Shown piece by piece: positions 17,363-25,835 of a stretch of 64,000 bases of DNA. Positions within the stretch are counted from its first letter, which is position 1. Every line of letters starts with the position of its first letter. Location: NCBI RefSeq assembly GCF_001969855.1, contig NZ_MRBL01000016.1, positions 62,001 to 126,000 on the forward strand, in the 5' to 3' direction. The notes under the pieces were generated by a model, which ran no database searches, was not told where the DNA came from, and saw only the letters and a list, made by a program, of their open reading frames with translations. The translations under genes and the position numbers were made by a program. This stretch comes from Bacillus haynesii (GTDB lineage Bacteria > Bacillota > Bacilli > Bacillales > Bacillaceae).

Positions 17363-17472
17363 ATCGGGCAATCTCTCCTATTTGTGCAAGCTATCAAAAT
17401 CGTATTCAAATTCGGGAGGAATGTCAACGTTTTCGGCTTTTCGTCAGAATTTAGTCACAGAATATACAAAAA

Positions 17473-17500
17473 TTCCCCTCCTCTTAAGCGAGGAAGGGAA
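17473..17500 (-). terminator. terminator of the lipoprotein gene
   Basis: TTCCCCTCCTC pairs with GAGGAAGGGAA with one bulge, followed on the minus strand by a T-run, just past the lipoprotein stop at 17515. Confidence 0.75.
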
Positions 17501-17514
17501 CACAGGCGGATGCC

Positions 17515-18495
17515 TTAGAAATTCATAGCATCTTGAGCCATTAGTTTTTCGAATTCTTCTTCAGTTACGATATCTTCTTTATTCGGTTTATGCTCAAACT
17601 TTACGTCACCATCGATATTTTTGTAAGTCGTAGATGCCGTGATGCCTAAAGATTGAGGGGCTTTTTTGCTGTCGACAGACAAAGAGATATCCGCATTTTC
17701 AGTCAGAAGATTTTCTTTGTCATCAATTGTCGATGTCACATCAAATTTTTTGAATGTAACGTCTTTCAGTCCGTCTTTAATCTTGTTCAGCTCGCTCTTC
17801 GGAACAGCTTCTCCACTCGCTTTTCCGGCGATTTCGATGAACTTGACGACCGCAGCTTTAATTTCTTTGTCACTAAAGCTGAAAGCGACTTTTTGAGAAG
17901 CACCCTGCTCTTTTTCTTTATCTGTCAGATCAGCTTTTTCAAACTTATCTGCAGGCAGATTGTCCGCAGCTTCTTTGATGGATTCCATCAATTGTTTTTG
18001 AAGTTCATCCGTGTCTTGAGATGAAGTTTTGTCATCTTCAAGCGGGAATTCTAGGTATTTGCCTTTGACGCTGTCAAAATTCATGCCGGCTGTTCCAAGG
18101 AACAAACCGAAGCTGTCGAGAACGCTGTCAATTTTGATGTAGCCGACTTGTTTCTTTTCGTCCATATAAACCGGGATATCGAAATCAAGCGACATGTTTT
18201 GGACTTTCAGCTTCGCTTTAATGACAGCTTCAGACTGTTTCGTTTCAGCATTTGTTTTTCCGCTGATCGTTAATGTTGCATCGTTCAGCATGTCAGCGAC
18301 TTGCTTATCTTCCGCTCCAAGGTTGGATGCGTCAACTTTCAAGCCGATATCACTTGAAAATTCGTATGATTTCGCAGAAATCAGCTTTTTATAAGCTGCT
18401 GCGTAAGATCCTTTTGGATCAGCCTGCTGACATGCAGCCAATACAAGTACAAAAGCTGACATCAGCATCAATAGAGAAAAAATTCTTTTCTTCAA
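17515..18495 (-). CDS. secreted lipoprotein of unknown function
   Basis: 326 residues. A signal peptide ends in a lipobox LAAC with Cys21 as the lipidated residue, so it is anchored outside the membrane. The mature part is a beta-rich LppX/DUF6612-like fold: long amphipathic strands (LTISGKTNAETKQSEAVIKA), several KSYEFSSDIGLK-type patches and an acidic C-terminus. Not recognised beyond this. ATG 18495 with AAGGAG-like spacing. Divergent from yocC. Confidence 0.75.
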   Translation of the reverse strand: MKKRIFSLLMLMSAFVLVLAACQQADPKGSYAAAYKKLISAKSYEFSSDIGLKVDASNLGAEDKQVADMLNDATLTISGKTNAETKQSEAVIKAKLKVQNMSLDFDIPVYMDEKKQVGYIKIDSVLDSFGLFLGTAGMNFDSVKGKYLEFPLEDDKTSSQDTDELQKQLMESIKEAADNLPADKFEKADLTDKEKEQGASQKVAFSFSDKEIKAAVVKFIEIAGKASGEAVPKSELNKIKDGLKDVTFKKFDVTSTIDDKENLLTENADISLSVDSKKAPQSLGITASTTYKNIDGDVKFEHKPNKEDIVTEEEFEKLMAQDAMNF

Positions 18496-18725
18496 AATCG
18501 TACGCTCCTTTTGTCATGATTTTTCTGGGATTTAAGAGGATCAATTGTCTCGTATCCTAGGTAAATGTACCAGAAGTCATAAGAATTCTATCACAAAAAA
18601 ATCGGAGAATGTGAAAAATTTGTTTAAAATTACATTAAAATTTAATTCTAGCAACCCATTTGCAAATTGCCGTTCTTTTTACTATAATCGAAAACTGTAT
18701 GTTTTAATAGAAAGGAGCAAGGTCT

Positions 18726-19235
18726 ATGATAACGGATGAAGAACTGCAAAAAGACAGCTCCGGCTTGCAGAAGGAATTGAACGACCTGCAATTTCAACTG
18801 TTTCGGATGCGTGAAAATATGAAGGATATCTCCAAAGATGCGCGAGTGCTCGGTATTGATCAATCGAAAGACGATGAATGGATGATTGTCCATTCGATTG
18901 ATGATGGCCGGACATGCAAGATCATGTTAAGCGATTGCCAGTCGCCGTACCGCGGAAGATGTGATTTTTCTCTTGTTGCTTCCTACACAGAAGAAAAACG
19001 CGCGATCCATATCGGGGATATTAAAGGCCCGGCAGGCTACGGCTATGGTTCAATCTGTATGAAGTATTTAAAAGAAAAAGCCCGCGAGCATAACATTCCG
19101 GTCATCACAGGGGACATTGCTGAAAGGGATTGGGACCATGTGGACCGGCTGATCCATTTTTATGAAAAGCATCATTTTGAAGTAACGATCGACCCCGATT
19201 CAAAATCCGGCGAAATTCAGTGGCAGGATTTTTAA
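18726..19235 (+). CDS. yocC: YocC-like protein
   Basis: 169 residues. Residues 8-40 are a coiled coil (LQKELNDLQFQLFRMREN). The second half resembles a GNAT fold: AIHIGDIKGPAGYGYGSICMKYLKEKA followed by RLIHFYEKHHFEV, the usual acetyl-CoA loop and late helix arrangement. ATG 18726 follows AAAGGAGC. Position matches B. subtilis yocC, which is uncharacterised. Acetyltransferase activity is inferred only. Confidence 0.65.
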   Translation: MITDEELQKDSSGLQKELNDLQFQLFRMRENMKDISKDARVLGIDQSKDDEWMIVHSIDDGRTCKIMLSDCQSPYRGRCDFSLVASYTEEKRAIHIGDIKGPAGYGYGSICMKYLKEKAREHNIPVITGDIAERDWDHVDRLIHFYEKHHFEVTIDPDSKSGEIQWQDF

Positions 19236-19274
19236 GGTGAAAAAAAGGCAAATAACGCAAAAGGACAAAACATG

Positions 19275-19306
19275 AAGGCAGAGGATGAACGCACATCCCC
19301 TGCCTT
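19275..19306. terminator. bidirectional terminator between yocC and the symporter
   Basis: AAGGCAGAGGATG (19275-19287) pairs with CATCCCCTGCCTT (19294-19306), followed by T6; the convergent symporter gene ends 3 nt further on. Confidence 0.8.
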
Positions 19307-19308
19307 TT

Positions 19309-20898
19309 TTATTTGGCAAGACCCCAAGGCGAAAATAACAGATAAATGCAGGCTATCAGGCAAATCACAAGAACAGAAGCTAGTTTGGCGTGCTTCCATG
19401 GCCGCAAATCAACCTTTGCGTTTTTCTCAAGCTTGAATTCCGACGGCCTTGGCTTCAATTTTCCGATGAAAAGCATCAAGAGGACGGAAAACGGAAACAG
19501 AACGGCCAGTATATAGAGAAAATGAATATGGCCGAAATAGATTTTTGAGAGGGTATACAACACAATGTGTGCAAATATCGTCCATTTCACGGCAAGCGCC
19601 GGTACTTTTTTCGTAAAGAATCCAACGACGACGGCAGCCAATACAGGGACATTGAAAAATCCGAACATTTCCTGCAGATAATTGTAAAGGCCAGACGGCG
19701 CAAACAGAATAAAAGGCGCGATGATAATCGATACCGCGGCCAGGATCACCACAAAGATCCTTCCCGTTTTCACAAGCTCTTCCTCTTTTGCCTCAGGCTT
19801 GAAGAGCGGTTTGTACAAATCCAATGTAAACAAGGTGATCGTGCTGTTCAGCGAACCGTTAAACGAGCTGAGAATCGCTCCGAATAAAATCGCGGCAAAG
19901 ACGCCGATAAGTGCAGTCGGCAGCAAATCAACGATCAGCTTAGGATAAACGGTGTCAGCGTTTTGAATATGGCCTCCGTAAAGATGATAAGCAATAACGC
20001 CGGGAAGAACGAGATAAAACACACCGATCGTTTTAAATACACCGGCCAGCAATGCCCCTTTTTGCCCTTCAGCCAAGTTTTTGGCACCGAGCGCCCGCTG
20101 AACGATCGACTGATTAACAGCCCAATAAAATAAGTTGTTCACAAGTAGTCCCGTAAAAATCGTCGGCCACGGGACTTCTGCAGCGTTGTCCGCTGTAATG
20201 GCATTCAGCTTTTCCTTATGTACACTCGTCAGCTCCGTATAGCCGTTCAAGAGGCTGCCGTCGCCGATTGCCATGATTCCGAGCACAAAGATGAACAGAC
20301 CGCCAAGAATTAAACCGACGCCATAAATGGCATCAGCCGAGGCCGCAGCTTTGAGTCCCCCGAAAAATATGTAGCAGCAGCTTGCGGCCCCGATCACAAG
20401 TGAGATTAAAAAAACAGTCGCAAACGTATTGATTCCAAGCGCCGATGAAATGTTGAACACTTGATCGAGAACGAGCGCCCCGGAGTACAAAACGGTTGGC
20501 AGAAACGAGGTCGCATATCCCAGAAGCAGGAGGATCGAGACGATTTGCCGCGTTCTTCGATCATAGCGCTTTTCAAGAAAGTCGGGTATCGTCGTGACTC
20601 CGGAACTGAGATACCTCGGTAAAAAGACAAATGCCAGCATAATGAGCGCAAGCGGTGCTGTAACCTCCCAAGCCATGGCACTCATCGTTCCCGAATAGCT
20701 TTGCCCGTTTAACCCAACCATTCGTTCCGTCGACAAATTGGTTAAAAGCAGCGAACTTCCGATATAGAGAGCAGTGAGACTGCGCCCGCCGAGAAAATAA
20801 CCGTCTGACGTTTTCAAATTAATATCTTTTGTCCTCAGATATGAAAAAATAAAAATCCCTGCATTAATCAATAAAAATGTCATGATAATCCAAAGCAA
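19309..20898 (-). CDS. sodium/solute symporter (SSS family)
   Basis: 529 residues, about 14 membrane helices, with SSS marks: GYFLGGRSLTALYIGSSLLLTNLS near the N-terminus and the mid-protein GALLAGVFKTIGVFYLVLPGVIAYHLY. It resembles the YidK/SGLT branch that moves sugars or related solutes with Na+. TTG start at 20898 after AAGGAGATG; ATG at 20883 is the alternative. Monocistronic between terminators. Confidence 0.85.
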   Translation of the reverse strand: MLWIIMTFLLINAGIFIFSYLRTKDINLKTSDGYFLGGRSLTALYIGSSLLLTNLSTERMVGLNGQSYSGTMSAMAWEVTAPLALIMLAFVFLPRYLSSGVTTIPDFLEKRYDRRTRQIVSILLLLGYATSFLPTVLYSGALVLDQVFNISSALGINTFATVFLISLVIGAASCCYIFFGGLKAAASADAIYGVGLILGGLFIFVLGIMAIGDGSLLNGYTELTSVHKEKLNAITADNAAEVPWPTIFTGLLVNNLFYWAVNQSIVQRALGAKNLAEGQKGALLAGVFKTIGVFYLVLPGVIAYHLYGGHIQNADTVYPKLIVDLLPTALIGVFAAILFGAILSSFNGSLNSTITLFTLDLYKPLFKPEAKEEELVKTGRIFVVILAAVSIIIAPFILFAPSGLYNYLQEMFGFFNVPVLAAVVVGFFTKKVPALAVKWTIFAHIVLYTLSKIYFGHIHFLYILAVLFPFSVLLMLFIGKLKPRPSEFKLEKNAKVDLRPWKHAKLASVLVICLIACIYLLFSPWGLAK

Positions 20899-21011
20899 TC
20901 CTTCTACATCTCCTTTTTAGATCAGCTGATATGTATTTATCTATTGAACTACCCATTTGCCAATCTAAAAAAACATCAAAATAGAAAAAAAGATGCAGAA
21001 AACAGAAAAAA

Positions 21012-21040
21012 GACACTGATCATCTTCCATGGTCAGTGTC
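21012..21040 (-). terminator. terminator of yocH
   Basis: GACACTGA (21012-21019) pairs with TCAGTGTC (21033-21040); T6 follows on the minus strand. Confidence 0.85.
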
Positions 21041-21057
21041 CATCAATGGTAAACCTA

Positions 21058-21852
21058 TTATTTTAAAACTTTTACTTTAACTGTTTTAACGCCCCAGTTT
21101 TTTGCCGCGGATTTGCTTGGAACAAATACGTCGATTTTGTTCCCTTTGATCGCACCGCCGGTGTCGGCAGCAGTCGCTTCTCCGTAGCCTTCAACATACA
21201 CCTTGGATCCAAGCGGGATCACGTTTGGATCAACCGCAATGACCTTGGCGTTTTTATTGGCCTTCAGATCGATACCCGTAGCTGTCACGCCTGTCATTCC
21301 GCCGTCATTGGCAGTGTATGCCGTCGCGGTAACCGTCAGTTCTTTGGCAGCGCTTTGAGATTCGTTTGAACGGGAAGTCGTTTCTTTTTCCTGCTTAGGC
21401 GCAGCTTGCTCAACTTTCGCTTCTTTTTGTACGGCAGGCTTTGTTTCTGCAGGCTGCGCCGCAGCAGCTTGAACCGTCGCCTGTCCGTCAACAGTTATGG
21501 ATGTATTCGGGTAAATGATATCTGATTTTATGTTGTTCCAATTTTTAAGGTCGTTCACGGAAACGCCGAATTGTTGGGCGATTTTCCAGAGAGTGTCTCC
21601 CTTTTTAATGGTATATTGTTTCTTTTCTTCTGTCTGTTTTTCAGAAACGTTCAGCTTTTGTCCTGGAATAATCAAGTCTGAGGAAAGCTGATTCCATTCT
21701 TTTAAGTCCTGCAGATTTACCCCTTGTTTTTGCGAGATTCCCCAAAGGGTGTCACCTTTTTGGACTGTTACTTCTTTTGCAGAGGCACTCGCTCCGAATG
21801 CAGTTGAAGATAATGCTGCAACTGCAACAAAGGACATAAACGTCTTCTTCAT
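21058..21852 (-). CDS. yocH: secreted LysM-LysM-3D peptidoglycan hydrolase YocH
   Basis: 264 residues. Signal peptide 1-26 (cleavage after ASA). Two LysM domains (about 28-70 and 78-121: VQKGDTLWGISQKQG, IKKGDTLWKIAQQFG) bind glycan. A Gln/Ala/Lys linker leads to a C-terminal 3D domain (about 175-264) with the three Asp motifs ATGIDLKAN, VIAVDPNVIP and AADTGGAIKGNKIDVFVP. In B. subtilis YocH is a WalR-controlled cell-wall lytic protein. It lies beside recQ as in B. subtilis. Confidence 0.9.
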   Translation of the reverse strand: MKKTFMSFVAVAALSSTAFGASASAKEVTVQKGDTLWGISQKQGVNLQDLKEWNQLSSDLIIPGQKLNVSEKQTEEKKQYTIKKGDTLWKIAQQFGVSVNDLKNWNNIKSDIIYPNTSITVDGQATVQAAAAQPAETKPAVQKEAKVEQAAPKQEKETTSRSNESQSAAKELTVTATAYTANDGGMTGVTATGIDLKANKNAKVIAVDPNVIPLGSKVYVEGYGEATAADTGGAIKGNKIDVFVPSKSAAKNWGVKTVKVKVLK

Positions 21853-21916
21853 AAGTAAATCCTCCCTTGTTAGCTTTTTATTGTCCGGCTAACAGGAGCA
21901 ATCGTAACATATGAAA

Positions 21917-21955
21917 ATGTCAAATCAATAACAAAACAATTTGTTTTTGATTACA
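21917..21955 (-). promoter_or_regulatory. possible WalR-type direct repeats upstream of yocH
   Basis: On the minus strand, TGTTAT-N5-TGACAT (21917-21933) and TGTAAT (21950-21955) resemble the WalR box TGTWAH-N5-TGTWAH with mismatches. Suggested by known WalR control of yocH; weak by sequence alone. Confidence 0.3.
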
Positions 21956-22087
21956 GTTATTTTACGAGGAGGATTTTCAGCCGCCCGAAAATCGGCTGAA
22001 ATTCAGATGTATCAAGGGTTTCAATCTTTTTCTTACTGCAATAGGAGATTTACTAAAAAATTTTTTACATATGATGATTTTGGGTTT

Positions 22088-23869
22088 TTATGCTTCTTTC
22101 TCAGTTTTATAGGCATGAAGCTCCTGTAAAAATACAGCTCCGTATTTTACTCTTTTTTGTTCTCCTACTCCTTTGACTGACAATAGTTCTTCGTCTGTCA
22201 GAGGGACTTTCCCGCTCATTTCCCGCAGCGTTTCGTCAGAGAATACGACAAAAGGAGGCACGCCTTGTTCCTGGGCAAGCTTTCTGCGCAGTGCCCTTAA
22301 CCGTTCAAACAATTCGTCATCTTTAACGATTTGACTTGTTTGCATTTTTTCTTTGCGCATCACCGCTTCCCGGCCGAGCAAAACGTTTCGCCCCTTATTG
22401 GCGACAAAGAGAACAGGATATGTCCCGTCGGACATCTTAATGTACTCATCTGCGATTAAAAACTCTATAAAATCGCTGATGTCGGCAATAGACCGCTTCT
22501 TTAAAATTCCGTAAGTCGATAATTGCTGGAAGCCGTTTTCGGTTACTTTCTTATTTTTCGAACCTGCCAAAACTTGCGCCACCATGGTTTTTCCGAATCT
22601 TTCTCCCATGCGGATGATGCAGGACAGCACCATCTGCGCTTCCTTCGTCACATCGGTGATGCTGCGGGTGTCGAGACAGCTGCCGCACCTGCCGCAGTCT
22701 TCGGTGGGAACTTCGCCAAAATAAGAAAGAATAAACCGTTCAAGACAGCCCTCAGTATGGCAAAAGTCAACCATTTGCCTCAGCTTTTTCACGTCTTGCG
22801 CCCGAATGTCTTCATCCTCTGTCGACTGTTCGATTAAAAACCGCTGAAGCCGGATGTCCTGAGGAGAAAACAGCAGGATGCACTCGCTGTCAAGGCCGTC
22901 GCGTCCGGCTCGTCCCGCCTCCTGGTAGTAGCTCTCCATGTTTTTTGGAATTTGAGCATGAATCACATAGCGGATATTGGATTTATCGATGCCCATTCCA
23001 AACGCCGAGGTCGCTGTCATCACACTGATCTCATCATTTAAAAAGAGATCCTGCTGCCGGTCTCTTTCTTCATCATTCATCCCGCCGTGATAGCACCCGG
23101 CCGCAATTCCTTTTTGAGACAGGCGGCTTGATATTCTTTCGGCTTCCTTTCTTGTCGCTGTATAGATAATTCCCGCCTCTGAGCGGTTTTTCTCCACATA
23201 TGATTCGATAAAACGGTCCCTGTTTTCGCCTTTTTAAATTTTAAACGTCAAATTATCCCGTGAAAAACCGGTGAAAACCGTGTTCTCTTTTTCGATCCCG
23301 AGCAGTGTGCAAATATCCTCATGAACCTCGGGCGTTGCGGTAGCCGTCAAAGCCAATACGACCGGACGGGTGCCGAGGTTATTTAAAAAACCTTCAATAT
23401 GTCTGTAGCTCGGCCTGAAATCGTGGCCCCACTGTGAAATGCAATGAGCTTCATCAATGGCTGCCAGCGGGATATGAATGTGGGAAATCACGCGTATAAA
23501 TTCTGGAGACGTCAGCCGCTCAGGCGTGACATAAAACAGCTTGTAGCCGCCTTCCTTTAAAACGGAAAGCCGCTCAGCAATTTCGCCGTGACCTAAAGAA
23601 CTGTTCACGTACGCAGCTTGAATTCCAAGCTGATTTAAAGCATCCACCTGGTCCTTCATCAAGGAAATTAAAGGAGAGATCACAATGGTTGTCCCCTCCA
23701 TAAGGAGCGCGGGAATTTGGTAGCAGATTGATTTGCCTCCGCCCGTCGGCATAATGCAAGCTGTATCTCGTTTTTCAGAAACGACCGATTGAATGGCTTT
23801 CTTCTGCCCCGGACGCAGTGAAGGATAGCCATAATAGTGCTGCAATAATGCTTCAGCTTTCTCTAGCAT
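22088..23869 (-). pseudogene. recQ: RecQ-family DNA helicase (yocI) interrupted by an in-frame stop
   Basis: The reading frame from ATG 23869 to 22088 would give about 593 residues, the usual YocI length, but carries TAA at 23234-23236 (codon 212) with no frame change. Upstream part: Walker [17 protein letters not shown] box [16 protein letters not shown]. Downstream part: YYQEAGRAGRDG (motif VI), RecQ zinc cysteines (CHTEGCLERF, CGRCGSC) and a C-terminal HRDC region. The stop falls between the two RecA lobes after DNLTFKI, before KGENRDRF. The helicase is therefore split; a GTG at 23197 could restart the second half, but that would lack ATP binding. recQ-like recS elsewhere could compensate. 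Confidence 0.85.
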
Positions 23870-23996
23870 ATAAATGAAACCCTCTCTTATCATAAACTTC
23901 TTCCTGTCCCCCATGATATCATATTTCAACCGGCAATCAGCCTCTCCCCGTAAAATCGTCTAATCGATAAAGAAAATTCATTTTTAGCTCAAATAC

Positions 23997-24030
23997 AAAA
24001 AACTCCGGCGCTGATGTAAAGCGTCAGAGT
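23997..24030 (-). terminator. terminator of the 24053 gene
   Basis: ACTCCGGCGC pairs with GCGTCAGAGT (one mismatch, one G-U), with an A-run on the plus strand that becomes the T-tract on the minus strand. Confidence 0.65.
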
Positions 24031-24052
24031 ATCAAATGAATAGGTTCGCCTT

Positions 24053-24574
24053 TCATTTAATCCCGGTCTGTTGTTCAGCTAATAATCGCAAACGCTTCGC
24101 TTCCTCCAGGCAAAGCGTTTTATATGCCAAGGCTCCGGTAATGCTCGCTCCGTCCGATGCATCGCGGCGCAGAGCGGAAAGCTCTGATAGCACAGATGCC
24201 GCGTCATCTTGTATCATTCCGCGATCATGCAGCATTTGAATCAATTCATCGCCTTCAAGGCGGATCGCATCTTGTTCAAATGTTGAGGCTGTTTCCCGCA
24301 GAACATTGTGCACATCAGACCAAGCGCTTTCGATCATGTTTTCCCCTGCCGGCGCTGATCGTACAGATGCCAGTCCCGATAACCTTTTTTCCCGTACGGA
24401 GACGAGCTCCTGAAGCCTTTTGTCAAACTCCAATTCAAAATCCTTGTATTTCAGTTTGATCAATTCCTTCATCCGTTCGGACAAAGGCTCCTTTAGCAGC
24501 AAAACGCAAAGCATCAAGGTAGCTGGCCATGCCAATGATTGAACCATCGCAGAAACAAATTCAAGCCAATCCAT
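24053..24574 (-). CDS. membrane-anchored helical protein of unknown function
   Basis: 173 residues. One N-terminal membrane helix (about 7-27) then a long charged, mostly helical cytoplasmic region (KYKDFELEFDKRLQELVSVREKRL, later DDAASVLSELSALRRDAS). ATG 24574 with GGAGG 8 nt upstream. Similar single-anchor helical proteins occur widely without known role. Not recognised. Confidence 0.65.
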   Translation of the reverse strand: MDWLEFVSAMVQSLAWPATLMLCVLLLKEPLSERMKELIKLKYKDFELEFDKRLQELVSVREKRLSGLASVRSAPAGENMIESAWSDVHNVLRETASTFEQDAIRLEGDELIQMLHDRGMIQDDAASVLSELSALRRDASDGASITGALAYKTLCLEEAKRLRLLAEQQTGIK

Positions 24575-24675
24575 AAAATCAGCCTCCGTTTCAAAAGGAA
24601 AGTTGTTTTGTGAAAAACCAGGTGGTAATGTTGAATGGAAAGGAAAATTTTGTGCATTAAGGGGTGTTGTTTACC

Positions 24676-24810
24676 ATGTGGATCATCATCATCCTGATGA
24701 TCATATTGATCGGAATTGCAGGAAACATCGTTGCCATGTTGCGAACGCTTGTCAAGCAGAATGATAGAATCATCAGCCTCTTTGAGAATGAAATCAACAA
24801 AAAACATTAG
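24676..24810 (+). CDS. 44-residue single-pass membrane protein
   Basis: MWIIIILMIILIGIAGNIVA opens the protein, a near-ideal membrane helix, followed by a short charged tail ending NKKH. ATG 24676 follows AAGGGGTG at about 9 nt. Divergent from the 24053 gene. Composition and RBS support a real small membrane protein; function unknown. Confidence 0.6.
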   Translation: MWIIIILMIILIGIAGNIVAMLRTLVKQNDRIISLFENEINKKH

Positions 24811-25005
24811 ACAAATACCCAGGAAGTGGAGAAATCACAGAAGATACAAACGAACTGAAAAACAGCCTATCTTCCTTATTCGGAGACAAACAAGGAACCG
24901 ATCATTGGCCGTATTGAGAGGCGGCTTCTTTTTTATGCGGTTTAAGATGCCGCTGGATCGGTTTACAACTATATTAAATTGAATATTCAGATTAGTAAAT
25001 ATGAG

Positions 25006-25032
25006 TAAAGTCCTCATCGCTCTAACCGATAC
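25006..25032 (+). promoter_or_regulatory. sigma-D-like promoter of yjfB-family gene
   Basis: TAAA at 25006-25009, 15 nt, then ACCGATAC at 25025-25032, against the sigma-D consensus TAAA-N15-GCCGATAT (10 of 12 defined positions). The RBS and ATG follow at the right distance. Fits a motility regulon gene. Confidence 0.7.
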
Positions 25033-25051
25033 ACATGTTAAGGAGGTGGTT

Positions 25052-25228
25052 ATGTTGGATATTGCTGTTTTATCAATGGCCATGAGTCAGGCCGCTCTTC
25101 ATCAAAACGTGCAAATGTCGCTGACAAAGACGGCTTTGGACACCGCCGAACAAAGCGCACAGCAGCTCGTAGACATGGTGCAGGCCCCACATCCTGTTTC
25201 AGGACATCATATTGACCTGAAAGGTTAA
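25052..25228 (+). CDS. YjfB-family putative motility protein
   Basis: 58 residues: MLDIAVLSMAMSQAALHQNV at the N-terminus, then MSLTKTALDTAEQSAQQL, the pattern and length of the YjfB family (annotated as putative motility proteins). ATG 25052 follows AAGGAGG with 5-nt spacing; a longer frame from 25001 runs through the promoter and is rejected. The sigma-D-like promoter upstream supports co-expression with flagellar genes. Molecular role unknown. Confidence 0.8.
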   Translation: MLDIAVLSMAMSQAALHQNVQMSLTKTALDTAEQSAQQLVDMVQAPHPVSGHHIDLKG

Positions 25229-25233
25229 GGCCG

Positions 25234-25277
25234 AAACATACATTCAGCAGGCTGCGAAGTCTGCCGGATGTATGTTT
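25234..25277 (+). terminator. terminator of the yjfB-family gene
   Basis: AAACATACAT (25234-25243) pairs with ATGTATGTTT (25268-25277), inner GCAG/CTGC pairs, followed by T's. Confidence 0.8.
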
Positions 25278-25352
25278 TTCCGAAGAAATTTTCGAAAAAA
25301 CCGCTGCAACCTCTTTATTTTTTCAGGTTTTTGTACTATAATATTGTTCTGT

Positions 25353-25426
25353 GTCCCAGTAGCTCAGGTGGATAGAGCAACAGCCTCCTAAGCTGTGTGT
25401 CGGGAGTTCGAATCTCTCCTGGGACG
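25353..25426 (+). tRNA. tRNA-Arg (anticodon CCT)
   Basis: Acceptor stem GTCCCAG/CTGGGAC with discriminator G, D-arm AGCTCAGGTGGATAGAGC, anticodon stem ACAGC/GCTGT around loop CTCCTAA (anticodon CCT), T-arm GGGAGTTCGAATCTCTCC. No CCA encoded. A TATAAT at 25337-25342 lies 10 nt upstream. The DNA immediately downstream is AT-rich accessory sequence, so the tRNA 3' end is a likely integration site. Confidence 0.95.
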
Positions 25427-25438
25427 TTTTAAATGTAT

Positions 25439-25479
25439 AGAGGCAAACCCTTATATGCCAAGGGTTTGCCTCTTTTTTA
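25439..25479 (+). terminator. terminator of tRNA-Arg
   Basis: AGAGGCAAACCCTT pairs perfectly with AAGGGTTTGCCTCT (25460-25473), followed by T6. Confidence 0.9.
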
Positions 25480-25734
25480 TTTTTAATTTCTGATTGCTTT
25501 ATTATGTGTCTTTGACTATTTTGGTGGCGGATTGGTGGCGAATTTTTTAATGACCAAACTCTGCTTAGAGTAAAGGCCCGTTTAAAAACAGCATTTCGTG
25601 AACATTCATTTCCTTTTGCTATCTAAAAATTCTAAGTTTGTATAAACATCATCTATACTTATTTTTCATGTTTTTTAAGATGTTTTGAAAAATATGTGGT
25701 CATTTTGGTGGTCACCTAGAGTACATGGTCAAAA
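25480..25734. other. island boundary next to the tRNA; possible integrase debris
   Basis: No gene. GGTGGCGG-ATTGGTGGCG at about 25524-25543 and a related GGTGGTCACC at about 25706 resemble the 3' ends of phage integrase genes (reverse strand reads FATNPPPK then stop). No intact integrase or duplicated tRNA end was found. Confidence 0.3.
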
Positions 25735-25759
25735 ACCGCTACCCTTCCAAGGTAGCGGT
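25735..25759 (-). terminator. terminator of the DUF4365-like gene
   Basis: ACCGCTACC (25735-25743) pairs with GGTAGCGGT (25751-25759), with a T-run on the minus strand. Confidence 0.75.
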
Positions 25760-25835
25760 CTACCTCTCTCATCAACAAGGAGTAACAGTTAAATTGAAAA
25801 AACAATATAAGTACAAAGCATAAGAAACCTTAATT

